A DNA stretch of 64,000 nt from Mixophyes australis (Eukaryota; Chordata; Amphibia; Anura; Limnodynastidae). The notes below the pieces were generated by a model. It saw only the letters and a program-made list of their open reading frames with translations, ran no database searches and was not told the DNA's origin. The stretch is taken from contig JAVHZZ010000011.1 in assembly GCA_036250195.1 (NCBI GenBank), forward strand, positions 53,017,311-53,081,310, written 5' to 3'. The position numbers were made by a program, and so were the translations under genes. Below are positions 1 through 10,667 of the stretch, piece by piece (position 1 is the stretch's first letter; the number at the start of each line of letters is the position of its first letter).

Positions 1-1
1 A

Positions 2-2435
2 TTTTGTAAACTTCCGAAATGTGTCTTTGAAAAAGAGAACCTTCCCTTCCTAAGGTTCATTGTCTCCGGTTCTGGTCTTCAAATGGACCCAGTAAAATTA
101 CAAGCTATCCTGGATTGGTCTCAGCCTGTGGGACTTAAGACTATTCAAGGATTCTTAGGTTTCGCTAACTTCTACAGGCAATTCATTCAAGGATTCTCCT
201 CACTAGTAGCACCTATCACGGCTCTAACTAAACGTTCTGTCAAATCTAAAACATGGCCACCTGAAGCAATTAGAGCCTTTGCTCTTCTTAAAGAAGCTTT
301 TAACACAGCTCCAATTTTGCAGCAACCTGATACTTTTCATTCTTTCCAGCTTGAGGTTGATGCATCCTCTATGGGAGTGGGAACCATTCTTTCGCAAAGG
401 TCTTCCATGGGGAAGATTCAACCATGTGGATTTTTCTCCTGAAAATTTGCTCCTGCTGAGATGAACTATGGAATTGGAGACCGCGAGCTACTTTCCATCA
501 AGTTAGCTTCGGAGGAATGGAGATATCTTCTAGAGGGAGCTTCTTTTCCCACAGTCATCTATACTGACCGTAAAAATGTATTATACTTACAGTTTGCCAC
601 ATGTTTGAACTCTCGTCAGGCTAGATGGTCCTTGTTCTTTTCACGATTCAATATTTGTGTAACCTTCAGAACTGGTTCAATAAAGGCTGATGCCCTTTTT
701 CGTTCTTTTAATTCTACAGACCTGGAGGAATCAGACAAGTTGAAACCTTTTCTAAATCCTGAATTTATTTTGGCCACTTCTCCAACTAAACTAGCAGTCC
801 CTAGAGGGAAAACATTCATACCTGTACATCTCCGTGGAAAACTTCTTATATGGGCGCATGCCTCTCGCTTTGCTGGTCATGCTGGAATCAAGAAAACCAA
901 AGATTTGATTACTCAAAGCTACTGGTGGCCATCTTTATCCTTTGATGTTCAACAATATGTCTCTACCTGCAACATTTGTGCTCAAAATAAAGTCCCTAGA
1001 CAACACCCGTATGGGTATCTTCAGCCCTTACCTGTTCCGGAAGGTCCTTGGAGTCATCTTTCAATGGACTTCATCACGGATCTCCCATTATCCAAAGGCC
1101 ACTCAGTAGTCTGGGTAGTTACTGATCGCCTTTCTCGAGCGGCCCAGATTATTCCTTTGAAAGGTTTACCCTCCGTTACTGTTCCTGCTCAGCTCTTTCT
1201 AAGAGAGATTTTCCGTTTGAATGGATGTCCGGATGAGATTGTTTCAGATCGAGGTACACAGTTTGTTGAGAAATTCTAAAGAGCCTTTTGTCATCTTTGC
1301 GGAATTAAACTAAAGTTCTCCTCCGCGTATCATCTTCAAACCAATGGTCTCACTGAAAAAACCAACCAGGAACTTGAGAAATTCCTTAGATGCAACATCT
1401 CTCCTACTCACGACAACTGGATTGATCTATTGCCATGGGCAGAATTCACTTACAATAATCATCTCCATGAGTCTACCTCTGCATCCCCTTTCTATATCAT
1501 CCATGGATTTCATCCCAGGCTTCCACCGTTCTCTGACTTCAGCCCTTCTGGAGTTCCAGCAGCCGATTCTCTTTTACAGGTTTTGTCTTCTCGTTGGTCA
1601 CTCGCCAAGTCATAATTAACACAAGCCTCTTTTTCCAGTAAAAAATTTTTTGATAAAAGTGGCGCCCTACTCACTCTCTCTATCCTGGAGATAGGGTCTG
1701 GTTGTCCACCTGTAACCTTCGGCTTCAAGTACCTTCCAGAAAGTTTTCGCCATGATTTATTGGGTCCTTCAAAATTTTGGAGATCATTAACCCCGTGGCC
1801 TTTAGATTAGAACCAGTGGCGGATCCAGGGGGGGCGATCGGGGCGATTGCCCCCCTAGCAGGGGCTTGCTGCCGGCGGCTGCACATTATGTGCACATCCA
1901 TTCAGCAGTGACAGGCAGGGCCAGCGTGCTACCCGGCCGCTATGATTGTCTTTTAAACACAATCAGAGCATTCGGGCAGCACGCTGTCCCTGCCTGTCAC
2001 TGCTGAACGGACCTGCACATAGTATGCAGCCGCCAGCAGCCTCAGATGTCAAAAAGGGGGCGGGGCCTAAATCGCCCCCCCCCCCTTTACATCGCCCTGG
2101 GTAGCAGTATTCTCTAGATCCGCCCCTGATTAGAACTTCCTCCCAATCTGAAGATTCCCAATGTTTTTCATGTATCTCTGCTCAAGCCAGTAATTATTAA
2201 TAAGTTTTCAGTTTTCAACAAAAACCTCCTGCCACTTCGGCACAAGACCAAGAATTCGAAGTCAATGAAATTATTATTTCCTGTATTTCTAGAGGAACCC
2301 TCCAATTCCTGATTGACTGGAAAGGCTAAGGCCCAGAGGAGCACTCGTGGGTTCCTGCGCAAGATCTTTAGGCCCCAAAACTCCTTTCTCATTTTCACAC
2401 AAGATTCACTGATAAACCTTTTAGGATGTCCAGAG
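2..2435 (+). pseudogene. pol: Ty3/gypsy chromovirus pol remnant
   Basis: Decayed polyprotein of a chromodomain-bearing Ty3/gypsy retrotransposon, entering from the left edge. In order it shows the end of reverse transcriptase (PFLRFIVSGSGLQMDP, then GFLGFANFYRQFI), RNase H (LEVDASSMG near 355; YTDRKNVLYL near 560), integrase with an HHCC zinc finger (HASRFAGHAG to CNICAQ, 850-985), the catalytic core (SMDFITDL near 1065; SDRGTQF near 1240), and a C-terminal chromodomain (EFEVNEIIISC to WVPAQDL, 2250-2370). Breaks are an in-frame TGA at 440-442, a TAA at 1277-1279, frame loss after about 1616 and a hAT MITE at 1814-2128. Once the MITE is ignored the GPY/F region reads across the insertion point. 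No LTR is visible; the 3' side abuts an inverted repeat and an L1. Confidence 0.9.
1806..2136. mobile_element. hAT-type MITE with 8-bp target duplication
   Basis: Non-autonomous DNA transposon occupying 1814-2128 (315 bp), inserted in the gypsy pol remnant. The left terminus reads CAGTGGCGGATCCAG and the right terminus, read inward on the other strand, CAGGGGCGGATCTAG, so they form imperfect terminal inverted repeats of about 15 bp. The 8-mer ATTAGAAC lies immediately on both sides (1806-1813 and 2129-2136), the duplication size expected for hAT elements. The interior is GC-rich with a long imperfect inverted repeat around 1900-2015 and has no coding potential. Confidence 0.88.
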
Positions 2436-2480
2436 TTCACCCCTAGGGATGAACGCTGGACACCCCTAGGGGTGAACTCT
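2432..2480. repeat. 17-bp perfect inverted repeat at a gypsy/L1 junction
   Basis: The arms at 2432-2448 (AGAGTTCACCCCTAGGG) and 2464-2480 are perfect reverse complements separated by 15 nt. The hairpin lies between the last chromodomain-like codons of the upstream gypsy remnant and the start of the L1 similarity. It may mark a deletion or fold-back joint. No function is evident. Confidence 0.7.
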
Positions 2481-4100
2481 GTATAGAAGCTTTAGCCAGG
2501 TCTATTAGAACAAATCCTGACATATCAGGATTACAGGTAGGTGGGATAGAATATAAATTAGCTCTGTTTGCGGATGACCTCCTAACCATGGTCACTAACT
2601 AACCCAATTATTTTGATCCCTAACTTGGTCAGGGTATTTCAACATTTCGTTTCCCTGTCTAAATTCAAGATTAAATACTCAAAATCCTTGAATTCTCACT
2701 ACCTACCCATGTAGCTGAGGGTATCCAACAAATGTTTCCCTTTCAATGGCACCCCCATCACTTTAAATATCTGGGTGTGTTGATCCCTAATGATTTGTCA
2801 CGTCTATTTGCCCTCAATTTTGGTCCTTTAATTGCAAGGCTTCGAATGGATTTGGGAAGGTGAATGGTAAAGGCCTTCTGGATAGGTTGGATCAATATAA
2901 TTAAGATGAATATTCTTCCCCGCGTCCTCTATCTTCCACAGACACTTCCAATCCACATTCCCGATAAATGGTTTATTGACTTACAGAATCTGTTGAGAGA
3001 ACTCGTATGGAGAGGGAAAAGACCCCGTTTCAAACATGATGTACTGTATCTCTGCAGACACCTAGGAGGTTTACAGCTCCCACATTTTCCTACATACCAC
3101 AATGCAGTCATGTTAAAAAGGATTGTAGATTGACATTGAGGGTGTAATTCTGCCCTCCCTGCCCCGGTTTACCCCGTGGCTTAGCAAATTACCTTCCATT
3201 AAACATCCAATTATTGGCCCTATTATTACAAGGTGGGCTAATCTCTGTTCACTCACTCACATATCCTCGCCTATATCCCCTTTGCTTCCAATTTTTTGCA
3301 ATCCATTGTTTCCGCCGGGCGAGCAAGTTGGCCCATTCAAAACACGTGCTTGTGTGGCATCACACGGGTCGGCCAGCTGTGTCTCCCTTTGCTGTAATTC
3401 AAGCTAAATGGGAACTACCAAACTCTGAAATCTGGAGATTTTTCCAAATTAAACATTTTCTAACCACTGGACCTTCACGCAAAGACACAACAAGAGATCT
3501 TAGTTAGAATCTACCAAGGGGTTTCAAATGTTTGTTGGAGGTGCCAGGAGGCCCCAGGAACACTTCTCCATATTTGATGAAACTGTACAGTGCTTTGGCC
3601 TTTCTGGACTATTTTGAAAGATGAGGTCCCTGATAATCCTGCATTTTGGTTGCTAAATAAAACTAACTCTCCAATTTCCATCTTTAAAAAATCTATTTTG
3701 AAATATCTCATATCGGCCGCCAAAGCAGTTATACCGACCCATTGGAAGTTCTCTACACACTAATTTTCTTTTCAGAAGATAAATTTGCAGATTATTATGC
3801 CACTTGGTGTCTCTGGCTTACATTCAAGATGAAGGGAAACTAATATCTTTGGCAAGATCAATTCTCATTTCCACAACCTTTAATGTTTCATGTTTACCAC
3901 ATTCATAATCAATAACACAATGAGGTTACTTATTCTCTCCCTACCTGATCCTCCCCTCCTCTCTCTCTTTTTCTTATCCTCCTCGGGCTTCGTCCTATAG
4001 GAGCTGTCTTGTTTCTTCTTTTTTTCTTTCTCTTTATTTCTCTTACTTCATAGATCCTGGGGGCTCAAGTCGAAAGGCTGATGAACTGACTAGGCACACT
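2481..4100 (+). pseudogene. L1-type LINE, 3' half of ORF2 and 3' UTR
   Basis: Degenerate L1 ORF2. Reverse transcriptase begins inside the palm (ARSIRTNPDISG, then KLALFADDLLT near 2555-2590, the FADD catalytic motif). The L1 thumb-like segment follows (IKMNILPRVLYLPQTLPI, 2900-2955; LRELVWRGKRPRF near 3000; GGLQLPHFPTYH near 3070). The C-terminal Cys segment (NVCWRCQEAPGTLLHI) is near 3535-3570. Stops and frameshifts are frequent. From about 3770 to 4100 the sequence is pyrimidine-rich (3950-4050) with no coding, consistent with a 3' UTR. The endonuclease and ORF1 are absent, so the copy is 5'-truncated. The 3' boundary is approximate. Confidence 0.82.
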
Positions 4101-4119
4101 TACTTTTAGATATCGTGTA

Positions 4120-4320
4120 GATATTTTGCAGAAGGAAGTCTAAGACAGGCCACAAAGTGAGTCGATCTACAACCTTGAAAATTGTAGTCATACTCTTAGG
4201 TGATTGTAAATCCACAACATAATCCATGGATATTGAACCTCATGGATGAGAAGGGACTGGCAAAGGCTTTAAAAGTCCAAATAGTGCAGTGCCTGTACTT
4301 TTAAATTAGGTACAAGTAGT
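4120..4320 (-). pseudogene. family F gypsy integrase fragment
   Basis: On the minus strand this reads GLLKPLPVPSHP, then SISMDYVVDL, SPKSMTTIFKVVDRLT and WPVLDFLL, the linker and first catalytic aspartate region of a Ty3/gypsy integrase. It continues the family F polyprotein from the right. The rest of the integrase, any chromodomain and the 3' LTR are missing where the sequence meets the L1 3' end at about 4100. Confidence 0.75.
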
Positions 4321-4399
4321 ACAGGATGATACAATTTTTTTAACATCCTTCTTATAGGATTGGATCTGTACTGTAACCCTCCTTGATGTCAGGCAACAG

Positions 4400-5777
4400 C
4401 TCCCCAGTGCCAATAGCTCCTAGGAAATTTCACTTAGAGAGGATTGTCTCTTCTGGCTCCACTTGTTTTGCGTCTTCCATGTATACTCTGGATAAAGCAT
4501 CAGCTATTCCATTCTGGGATCCAAGTCTATAAGAGATAATAAAGTCAAAACAATTTAGGAATAAATTCCATCTGGCTTGTCAAGGAGAAAGTCTCTTTGC
4601 AGATTGAACAAACTCTAGATTCCGGTGATCAGTAAGCACTGTAATTTGATGTGCAGCACTTTCAAGCAAATGTCTCCAATGATTAAATGCAGCAACAATG
4701 GCTAATAGTTCGTTATTCCATATGTCATAATTCTTTTCTGAAGCAATCATTTGACAAGAGAAAAATGTACATGGATGTAGTAACAGCTATTCTCTGTGAT
4801 ATAATTGTCCCTACTGCTGAATCTGAAGCATCAGTCTCAATGATTAAAAGAAGTTCTGGGTTGGGATATATTAATATGGGATCTGTAGTAAACTTTGCTT
4901 TAAGCAAAGAGAAAGCCCTTTCAGCTTCTGGAGACCAAAGGAAAAATGATCCTTTCTTAGTTAGTTGAGTGATTTTTGTCACAATCTTGGATGATCTCTA
5001 ATGAAACATCTATAGAAAAACATCTTTTCTTGGAGCTGGCCAATCTACTATAGCCTTAACTTTGCTATAGTTGATGTACAAATGGTGTCTGCGAAGACGT
5101 TCCAGTACAGTTCGAACCTATTGTTTATGCTCCTCTTGGGAATTTGAGAAAATTAGTATGTCGTCAAGATAGATAACAAATTGGTCAATTAAATCTTTAA
5201 AAATGTCATTCATGAAATGTTGGAATGTAGTATTGGCATTGCACAGTCCAAAGGGCATCACCAAATGTTCAAAATGTCCGTATTTACTTTGAAAGGCAGT
5301 CTTCCATTCAACACCATTTTGTATACAAATTAAATTATATGCTCCTCTATATCTTATTTGGTGAAAATCTTTGCTAAGCGAAGCCTCTCCAGTAATTCTG
5401 AAATAAGTGGAAGCAGCTAACGGTTCTTGATTGTCACTTTATTCAACTCTCTATAATCAATACATGATTGTAATTGAACCATCCTTCTTTTTCACAAAAA
5501 ATATAAATGCACCTGCTGGAGACTTGGAGGGATGAATACAACTCTTTTATAAACTTTCATCTATATAATCCTTAAGGACCTTTAACTCAGGCTCGGCTAA
5601 TGGATTAATGCGTCCAAAAGTTCTGGCAGCCCTAAGTTTCAAGTCAACCGTGAAATCATTGGGCCTGTGAGGTGGTAATTTGTTAGTATTCTTCTTATTA
5701 CAGACATCAGAAAAGTCTTTATATTGTGGAGGTAGCTGGTCCAATACATGAGGAGTGGAATTATATAACTCGCTCAC
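4400..5777 (-). pseudogene. family F gypsy reverse transcriptase and RNase H
   Basis: Minus-strand pol of a Ty3/gypsy element. From right to left, the RT N-terminus has PQYKDFSDVCNKKNTNKLPPHRPND, the palm carries a YLDDILIFS catalytic motif at about 5150-5185, and RNase H has KGSFFLWSPEAERAFSLLK and IETDASDSAVGTIIS (4982-4800). The RNase H end, [24 protein letters not shown], lies near 4480-4560. Several stops and frameshifts break it between 5000 and 5550. It is more diverged from the other gypsies here than they are from one another. Confidence 0.85.
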
Positions 5778-5799
5778 CTCTTCAACAGAGGGTTTGGGC

Positions 5800-6270
5800 T
5801 TAGTCTCGGGAGTTTCTTGTGAAAATGATAGGGTCTTTTGATTCCCAGTTAATGGATGGATTATTTGCAGCCAACCAATAAATTCCCAAAATAATAGGGA
5901 CCTGGAGAGAAGAAATCGATAATAAAGTCAGAGTCCCATGGTGATTTGGCTCAATTATGAGGTCCAGGGGTTCAGTCTCATGAGTAACTGGACTGGAGTT
6001 CAAATGTGAACTGTCCACAGTCTCCATTAACACAGGTATCTGTTTCTCTCTGAACTGACTCTTGTTTCTCTTAGCAAACCTAATATCCATAAAATTGCCA
6101 TTCGCACCAGAGTCCACCATTGCTGTACTAGAAATCCAGTGTGCACCACTCTGAAATTGAATAGGAATTGGGAAAAGCGAGCTATTATTCCCCTTATTAT
6201 TCTCAGTTGATGCTAAGAACGAGAGACAAGGGATGATTGCATTTAAATGCTGAGGAGTATTGGAAATCAC
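5800..6270 (-). pseudogene. family F gypsy aspartic protease region
   Basis: An open stretch of about 156 codons with the retropepsin active-site signature MVDSGANGNFMD at roughly residues 52-63. Downstream, TLLSISSLQVPIILGIYWLA corresponds to the conserved ILG strand of Ty3/gypsy proteases. It lies between gag (right) and RT (left) in the expected order. No GGGAAAY heptamer was seen at this gag/pol boundary, unlike families A, B, C2 and D. Confidence 0.8.
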
Positions 6271-6284
6271 ACACTTCTGATCTA

Positions 6285-7323
6285 AAGGGCCTGTTCTGCT
6301 ATGGTGGCCACTGTCTTCTGAGGTCTTCTAGGACAATTTGAGACATAATGTCCTGGTTTGCCACAATAAAGATGCAAGTTCTCTTGAAGTTGTTTTTCCC
6401 TTCTCTCATTGAAACTACGTTTGTGAAGTGTGTCCACTGGCATGGGTTCAGGCTCAAATTCCATAGTGGATTTGACCTCAGAATTCCCATAATAGTTTGA
6501 AGTTGTGGGTTCACGAAAACTGGGGTATGTCCAGGCCAAGGCCCTCCTTTCTTGCCGTCTCTCAGTCAATCGTGCATCAATGCGAATGCAATGTTTGATG
6601 AAAAGTTCAAGTTCAGTTTGTGCCTCTGCTCAGGGTAATTCATCTTTAATGGTCTCAGAAAGTCTCTTAAGGTAGACAGACAACTGCGCCTCTGAATTCC
6701 AAGTAGTGTCCAGGACCCATCTTCAAAAATCTGCAGTATATTCCTAAACTGAGCATCTCCCCTAATGTAATATCAATAATGTTTTTTCAGCAGTATCTTT
6801 CAAGTTTGGATCATCAAAGGTTTGTTTCATTACTTTGAGGAAGTCATCAAGTTTCTCTAAAATTGGACTAGAAGTCTCGATATAGGGAGACGCCCATGCA
6901 AGGGCGGTGTCTTTAAGTAGCAAAAGCATACACCGGACCTTTAACTTAGACTGGAAATGGAACTCAAACAGTTGGTAATGCAACTGGCATTGATTAATAA
7001 ATCTGCAAAACTTTTGAGGGACCCCTCCAAACCAGATGGGAGAGGGAGAGCAGCAGGCGTTAGCAATGTTACAGGCTCTTTTGGTGATCTGTTCTCCAAC
7101 TCTGCAATACGGTTCTCATGTTGAGACAGTTTAATTAGAAATTCCTGGAAACCACTATGTTCGTCACGAGCCCTTTGAGAGACAACTTGAATTTTTATTT
7201 AACCTGGGATTCGAGAGCCAAAAAACTGTCCTTCAGGAATTTCAGCTCTGCCTGGCACTTAATTAGCACAGTGTTTAAACTTGCCTCGCGCCACTTAATA
7301 GGTATTTCAACGCTGGGATCCAT
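6285..7323 (-). pseudogene. family F gypsy gag
   Basis: Decayed Gag. The ATG at 7323-7321 follows the 5' LTR by 18 nt (MDPSVEIPIKWREASL). The capsid segment FEFHFQSKLKVRC, then ALAWASPYIE and FDDPN is at 6983-6762. The C-terminal zinc knuckle YCGKPGHYVSNC is at 6400-6340, with its first cysteine replaced by histidine. A stop is visible around 7200 and frames change near 6985 and 6600. The family matches sushi/PEG10-like Gags by its ALAWASP capsid signature and CCHC knuckle. Confidence 0.82.
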
Positions 7324-7329
7324 TTCAAG

Positions 7330-7494
7330 GCTTGAGTATTCTGTAACGATAGTGGTGGTATTATCTGAAGTCCAATAGCCGAGTAGATATCCAACGAGTA
7401 GTCAGACATTTGCTGGGTCGATACACAAGCGGGAAGTCACAGATGCAAGGAAGTATAGCAAGTAGCAAAAGCTGAGAAAGCAGATTACTCAAGC
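7330..7494 (-). promoter_or_regulatory. family F candidate self-priming pair
   Basis: Just outside the 5' LTR the plus strand reads GCTTGAGTA (7330-7338). Its reverse complement TACTCAAGC is present inside the LTR at 7486-7494. This places a 9-nt primer-binding site 3 nt beyond the LTR end, complementary to a segment that would be the 5' end of the RNA. The TATA-like run is about 36 nt upstream, so the spacing is looser than in families A, B and D. Confidence 0.5.
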
Positions 7495-7680
7495 ACATGT
7501 CTGAACCAGGAAGTGCAGAGTTTACAAATACATAGACCTCTAATGGTCGGAGGTGCAAATATCAGAGTAATTCCTTACAGCCTGAGATACTCCTAAATTT
7601 CTGCCCCTCCTCTCTCCCACGTATGTTCCTTTCTAACTTCCTTTCTCTCCCATATAACTGTAAACTGTCAGCACAACAAC
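7342..7680 (-). mobile_element. family F 5' LTR (outer boundary uncertain)
   Basis: On the minus strand the LTR ends ...CTATCGTTACA next to the gag leader. The plus-strand edge is TGTAACGATAG at 7342. The outer edge is not certain; a candidate is the CAGCACAACA segment near 7675. A weak TATA-like run (TATTTGTAAA, minus) lies near 7530. The partner LTR is missing because the 3' half of the element is gone. Confidence 0.55.
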
Positions 7681-8972
7681 GTCAGTAAGCAGCTACTCTC
7701 TCTGTCCCTGGGCTTAAAAAGCTAGCTCTTCGGAACAGGGACATCTGCAGTCACTTTCTATAGAACGTTTCATATTGTCATATTGTACAAAGGTGTGCCG
7801 CGGAATTCAGGGAAGGGCTTAGGTGTGCCGAGGGTGAGAAAAGGTTGCGGAGCACTGGTTTAAAGTATCACTGATACCCCATCCTCAGATATTATATTTA
7901 CTTATGTTTGGAACCACAAATACAACTTAAGCACCATAAGTGATCATCTCACTCCCTCAATTGGTTTCTTCTGATAAACCACTCCTAAAATTCTCGCTTC
8001 ACTCCTTTACTTCAAATTTCCCTGCTCATCTACCCCCTTTCTCATTAGAAAAACAACAAATTAATTTCTTAAACATCTGACTTATTTATATGTTAATAGT
8101 GTTAACAATGAATTCTAATGTCTTAATATTCCTCCTAAGCAAACCCGGTTCACACTAAAGCCAGTAAACTTAAGGCAGGCATTTGTTGGTATGCTGTCAC
8201 TGCTTGTTGTCTTTCTGTTCCTTCTTACAGACTTTCTATTCCTCAAATACTTGTTTGCCAGAATAAAATATGCATGGGTCTGGTTTTGGTGGGCAGGTAC
8301 TTTGACACGGATCTATCTATTTCTGTGGATAATTTTACATCTAGAAATTCTTGTGCTACATATTAAGGCTTCAAATAGACATATGAGTGTGTTGGGATTA
8401 CACGACAATTCGAGGATTAAAATCCTCCGCTATAGTTTTTTTATGCCCACATAAATTCTACTTAACTATATGGTATTGGAAATCAACAAAAGTATTAAAC
8501 TATTAGACTGCCCACTTCCAAAATTTCATATCAGTATCCATTCAACTATGTTTTAACAAGAATGACATTGTGGAAACAACAGCAGCCACAAGGCTTAGCA
8601 GATTTCCAGTTGTCTCTGAGTTATCTTTAAGCTGGTGCTTAAAGTCCAGCCACTTGTATGAAATGTGAAAAATTAAGAATGTTGCTATGTATAGTGACAA
8701 ATATTTACTAAATACTGGTGTAGACATACATATAGATATAAATTTGTATATTTTTTGCCTAAATGTTACACAATAATTACAGACTGCTACGTAGGCATAC
8801 ACAAATTGAAAGAAATTAAAAGAGGTAACAATGGAAATATACAGATTTTTAGATTTTGGAAATGTTTTTGGTTTGTTATTCACACGCCATGCACAACATT
8901 TGTGTGTTAAACAATATTGAAAGAAGGTGTCCATTTTGCTAATATATTCTGAGCAAATATAATTAAATATAA
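7680..8972. other. unassigned, mostly non-coding stretch
   Basis: Apart from 7785-7857 this stretch is AT-rich with no supportable gene. At 7785-7857 the segment ending GGTTGCGGAGCACTG resembles the right terminus of a hAT-type element of the kind ending in CACTG; its partner is not visible. A 147-codon minus-strand open frame at 8985-8542 lies in the presumed intron of the SANT exon and looks fortuitous. One short piece inside it (KWLDFKHQLKDN near 8600-8645) could be a decayed second exon, but the splice phase does not fit. Confidence 0.5.
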
Positions 8973-8989
8973 CATTTAAGTTCACTTAC

Positions 8990-9173
8990 CTCTTTTTGAT
9001 CTCAGTGACCGATATCGAATAGGAGCAACAGCATTGACATGTTCAGTTATATCCTCCCAAATGCAGTGTTTTGGAGAGACGGATAGCTGGCGGTTAGTGT
9101 GATGCAGCCTAACCACCATGAGCTGCACCAGCACTGCAAGCTCTTTGTAGCCAAAGTTGGGCTGCCTACGCAT
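8990..9173 (-). pseudogene. Myb/SANT-like domain exon, probably Harbinger-derived
   Basis: The minus-strand ATG at 9173 opens a 61-codon frame, MRRQPNFGYKELAVLVQLMV... through KHCIWEDITEHVNAVAPIRY to RSLRSKR. The pattern of an N-terminal F..KE...LV..., a central K..IWE.IT..VNAV and a basic end matches the Myb/SANT-like DNA-binding domain of Harbinger-associated proteins and related MSANTD-type host genes. The frame stops at a strong splice donor (AGAG followed by GTAAGTG, at 8990/8989). No clear second exon or HARBI1-like nuclease is present in the window. It could be a Harbinger transposon remnant or a domesticated exon; the remnant is more likely given the surroundings. Confidence 0.6.
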
Positions 9174-9183
9174 GGAAGACACT

Positions 9184-10667
9184 TAACAAGGCCCAGGCGT
9201 CTCCTGAGAATGGAACATAATTAAAATTGTCTAAACTCTATACGTAGCAAAAATGAACACCGAAAATCACAAAATGGCAAGACACATTCCACTTCTTAAG
9301 CTGTATTTAGTGCCTGCAGAAGTGTATATTGGCCACATTTGTTTTGAGGGAACGCCCTGGCACTGGAACATTCCTAATTGCCTTGGTATGGCCTACTACT
9401 ATGTTTAAACAGGATATGACAGGTACTCCAATAGAAATAAACTAAATTAAAGTATAGCCTCCATTTTAGATATGGATTTGAAGGAAACTGCCACTTATGT
9501 ATCTACACCCACATGTGTACTATAAGCTAAATAGTGAGCAGAATGTTTAAAAACCTAATTTGCTTGCAACCATGTGATCAGAAATGTTTTATGGGCTGAG
9601 CTGAGCTCCAGGCCTTGATGCATGTTATGGACCATTCTTTTTGGGCCAGCACCCCAATATGTCCACAATATATCTGCCTATATGGCTGCAGAGGGCTATT
9701 TGAAGTGCAGAGTTGGCAGCTGGTGCACTGTTGCTCAGCTTTAGTGCCGCTGAAGTAACTTCCGCAGGAGACAGCGGCAGCTCCTTGTGGAAATTAAGAG
9801 GGATATTGCCAGGTGCAAGTTCACAATTATAAATCAGTACATATCATTTGAGTTTTATTTGAACCATGTAGTTTTAACCCATTAAGGAAGAGAAAGTATT
9901 ATAGATAGTAATATGGCTTCTTACCTTCACACTACAAAGTGCCAGACCTGCTATGATATAGTGCTATATTATCATTGATAATATGTGATATATTATATAG
10001 TGATAGATTATGCTCGATTTACATTACCTAAGTGAGTTACTATTTTATTCACATCAGAACGTATTCCTCAGACACAATAGAATTTGAATAAAGGCATATG
10101 TACACACAAAAACGCAAGTTGCGTCTAAGTTGCGTTTTGATTTGAATCAGGTCCTATGTGTCTCATCTACCACACCTGTTCATTAATAAATCCCTTTATT
10201 TGAATATATATGAATAATCAGATCCATTCATCACAGGGATCATTACGGTAAGTGTTATCATACTTTCTTAAAGTAACAGGCACACTGAAATACAAGCAAT
10301 AATCAGCTGATAATTAGTTGATTTTACATAAGCATTGTTGGCATTAATATAATTTTGCAGCATGTCAATCCAACAAATTTATTGCATGTAAAAACCCCTG
10401 GAGAATAAAACTTTTTATATTTTGCATAAGGAGTCTGACTACAAAGTGCATAACAAAAGAAAAACATGCATAAGCCTGTGCATACATTACTCCTACGTAG
10501 AAGGAAGAAATAGCCTCATGTTTTTTAGAGCAGCATACATTTTAGTTCACCTACCCATCATGTATGGCAAGATATAACAAGCAGGAACATTAAAATGAAT
10601 ACATAACATTTTCAGTAAAAAGAGATAACCAAGAAAAGGTAAGTCAGTAGGGTCAGCATATATAGTC
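9184..10667. other. unassigned AT-rich stretch with a possible Harbinger-like end
   Basis: No coding region can be supported. At 10084-10155 the sequence has two AAGTTGCGT-type motifs and ends TTGAATCAGGTCC; read inward this gives GGACCTGATTCAA, which resembles ends of Harbinger-type MITEs. It may be the right end of the element that carried the SANT exon on the same (minus) strand, but no left end was found. Confidence 0.35.

Noticed and set aside
8542..8985. 147-codon minus-strand frame next to the SANT exon
   Set aside because: It begins beyond the splice donor, uses a non-ATG start, is rich in Phe, Tyr and Cys as expected from AT-rich DNA, and has no domain.
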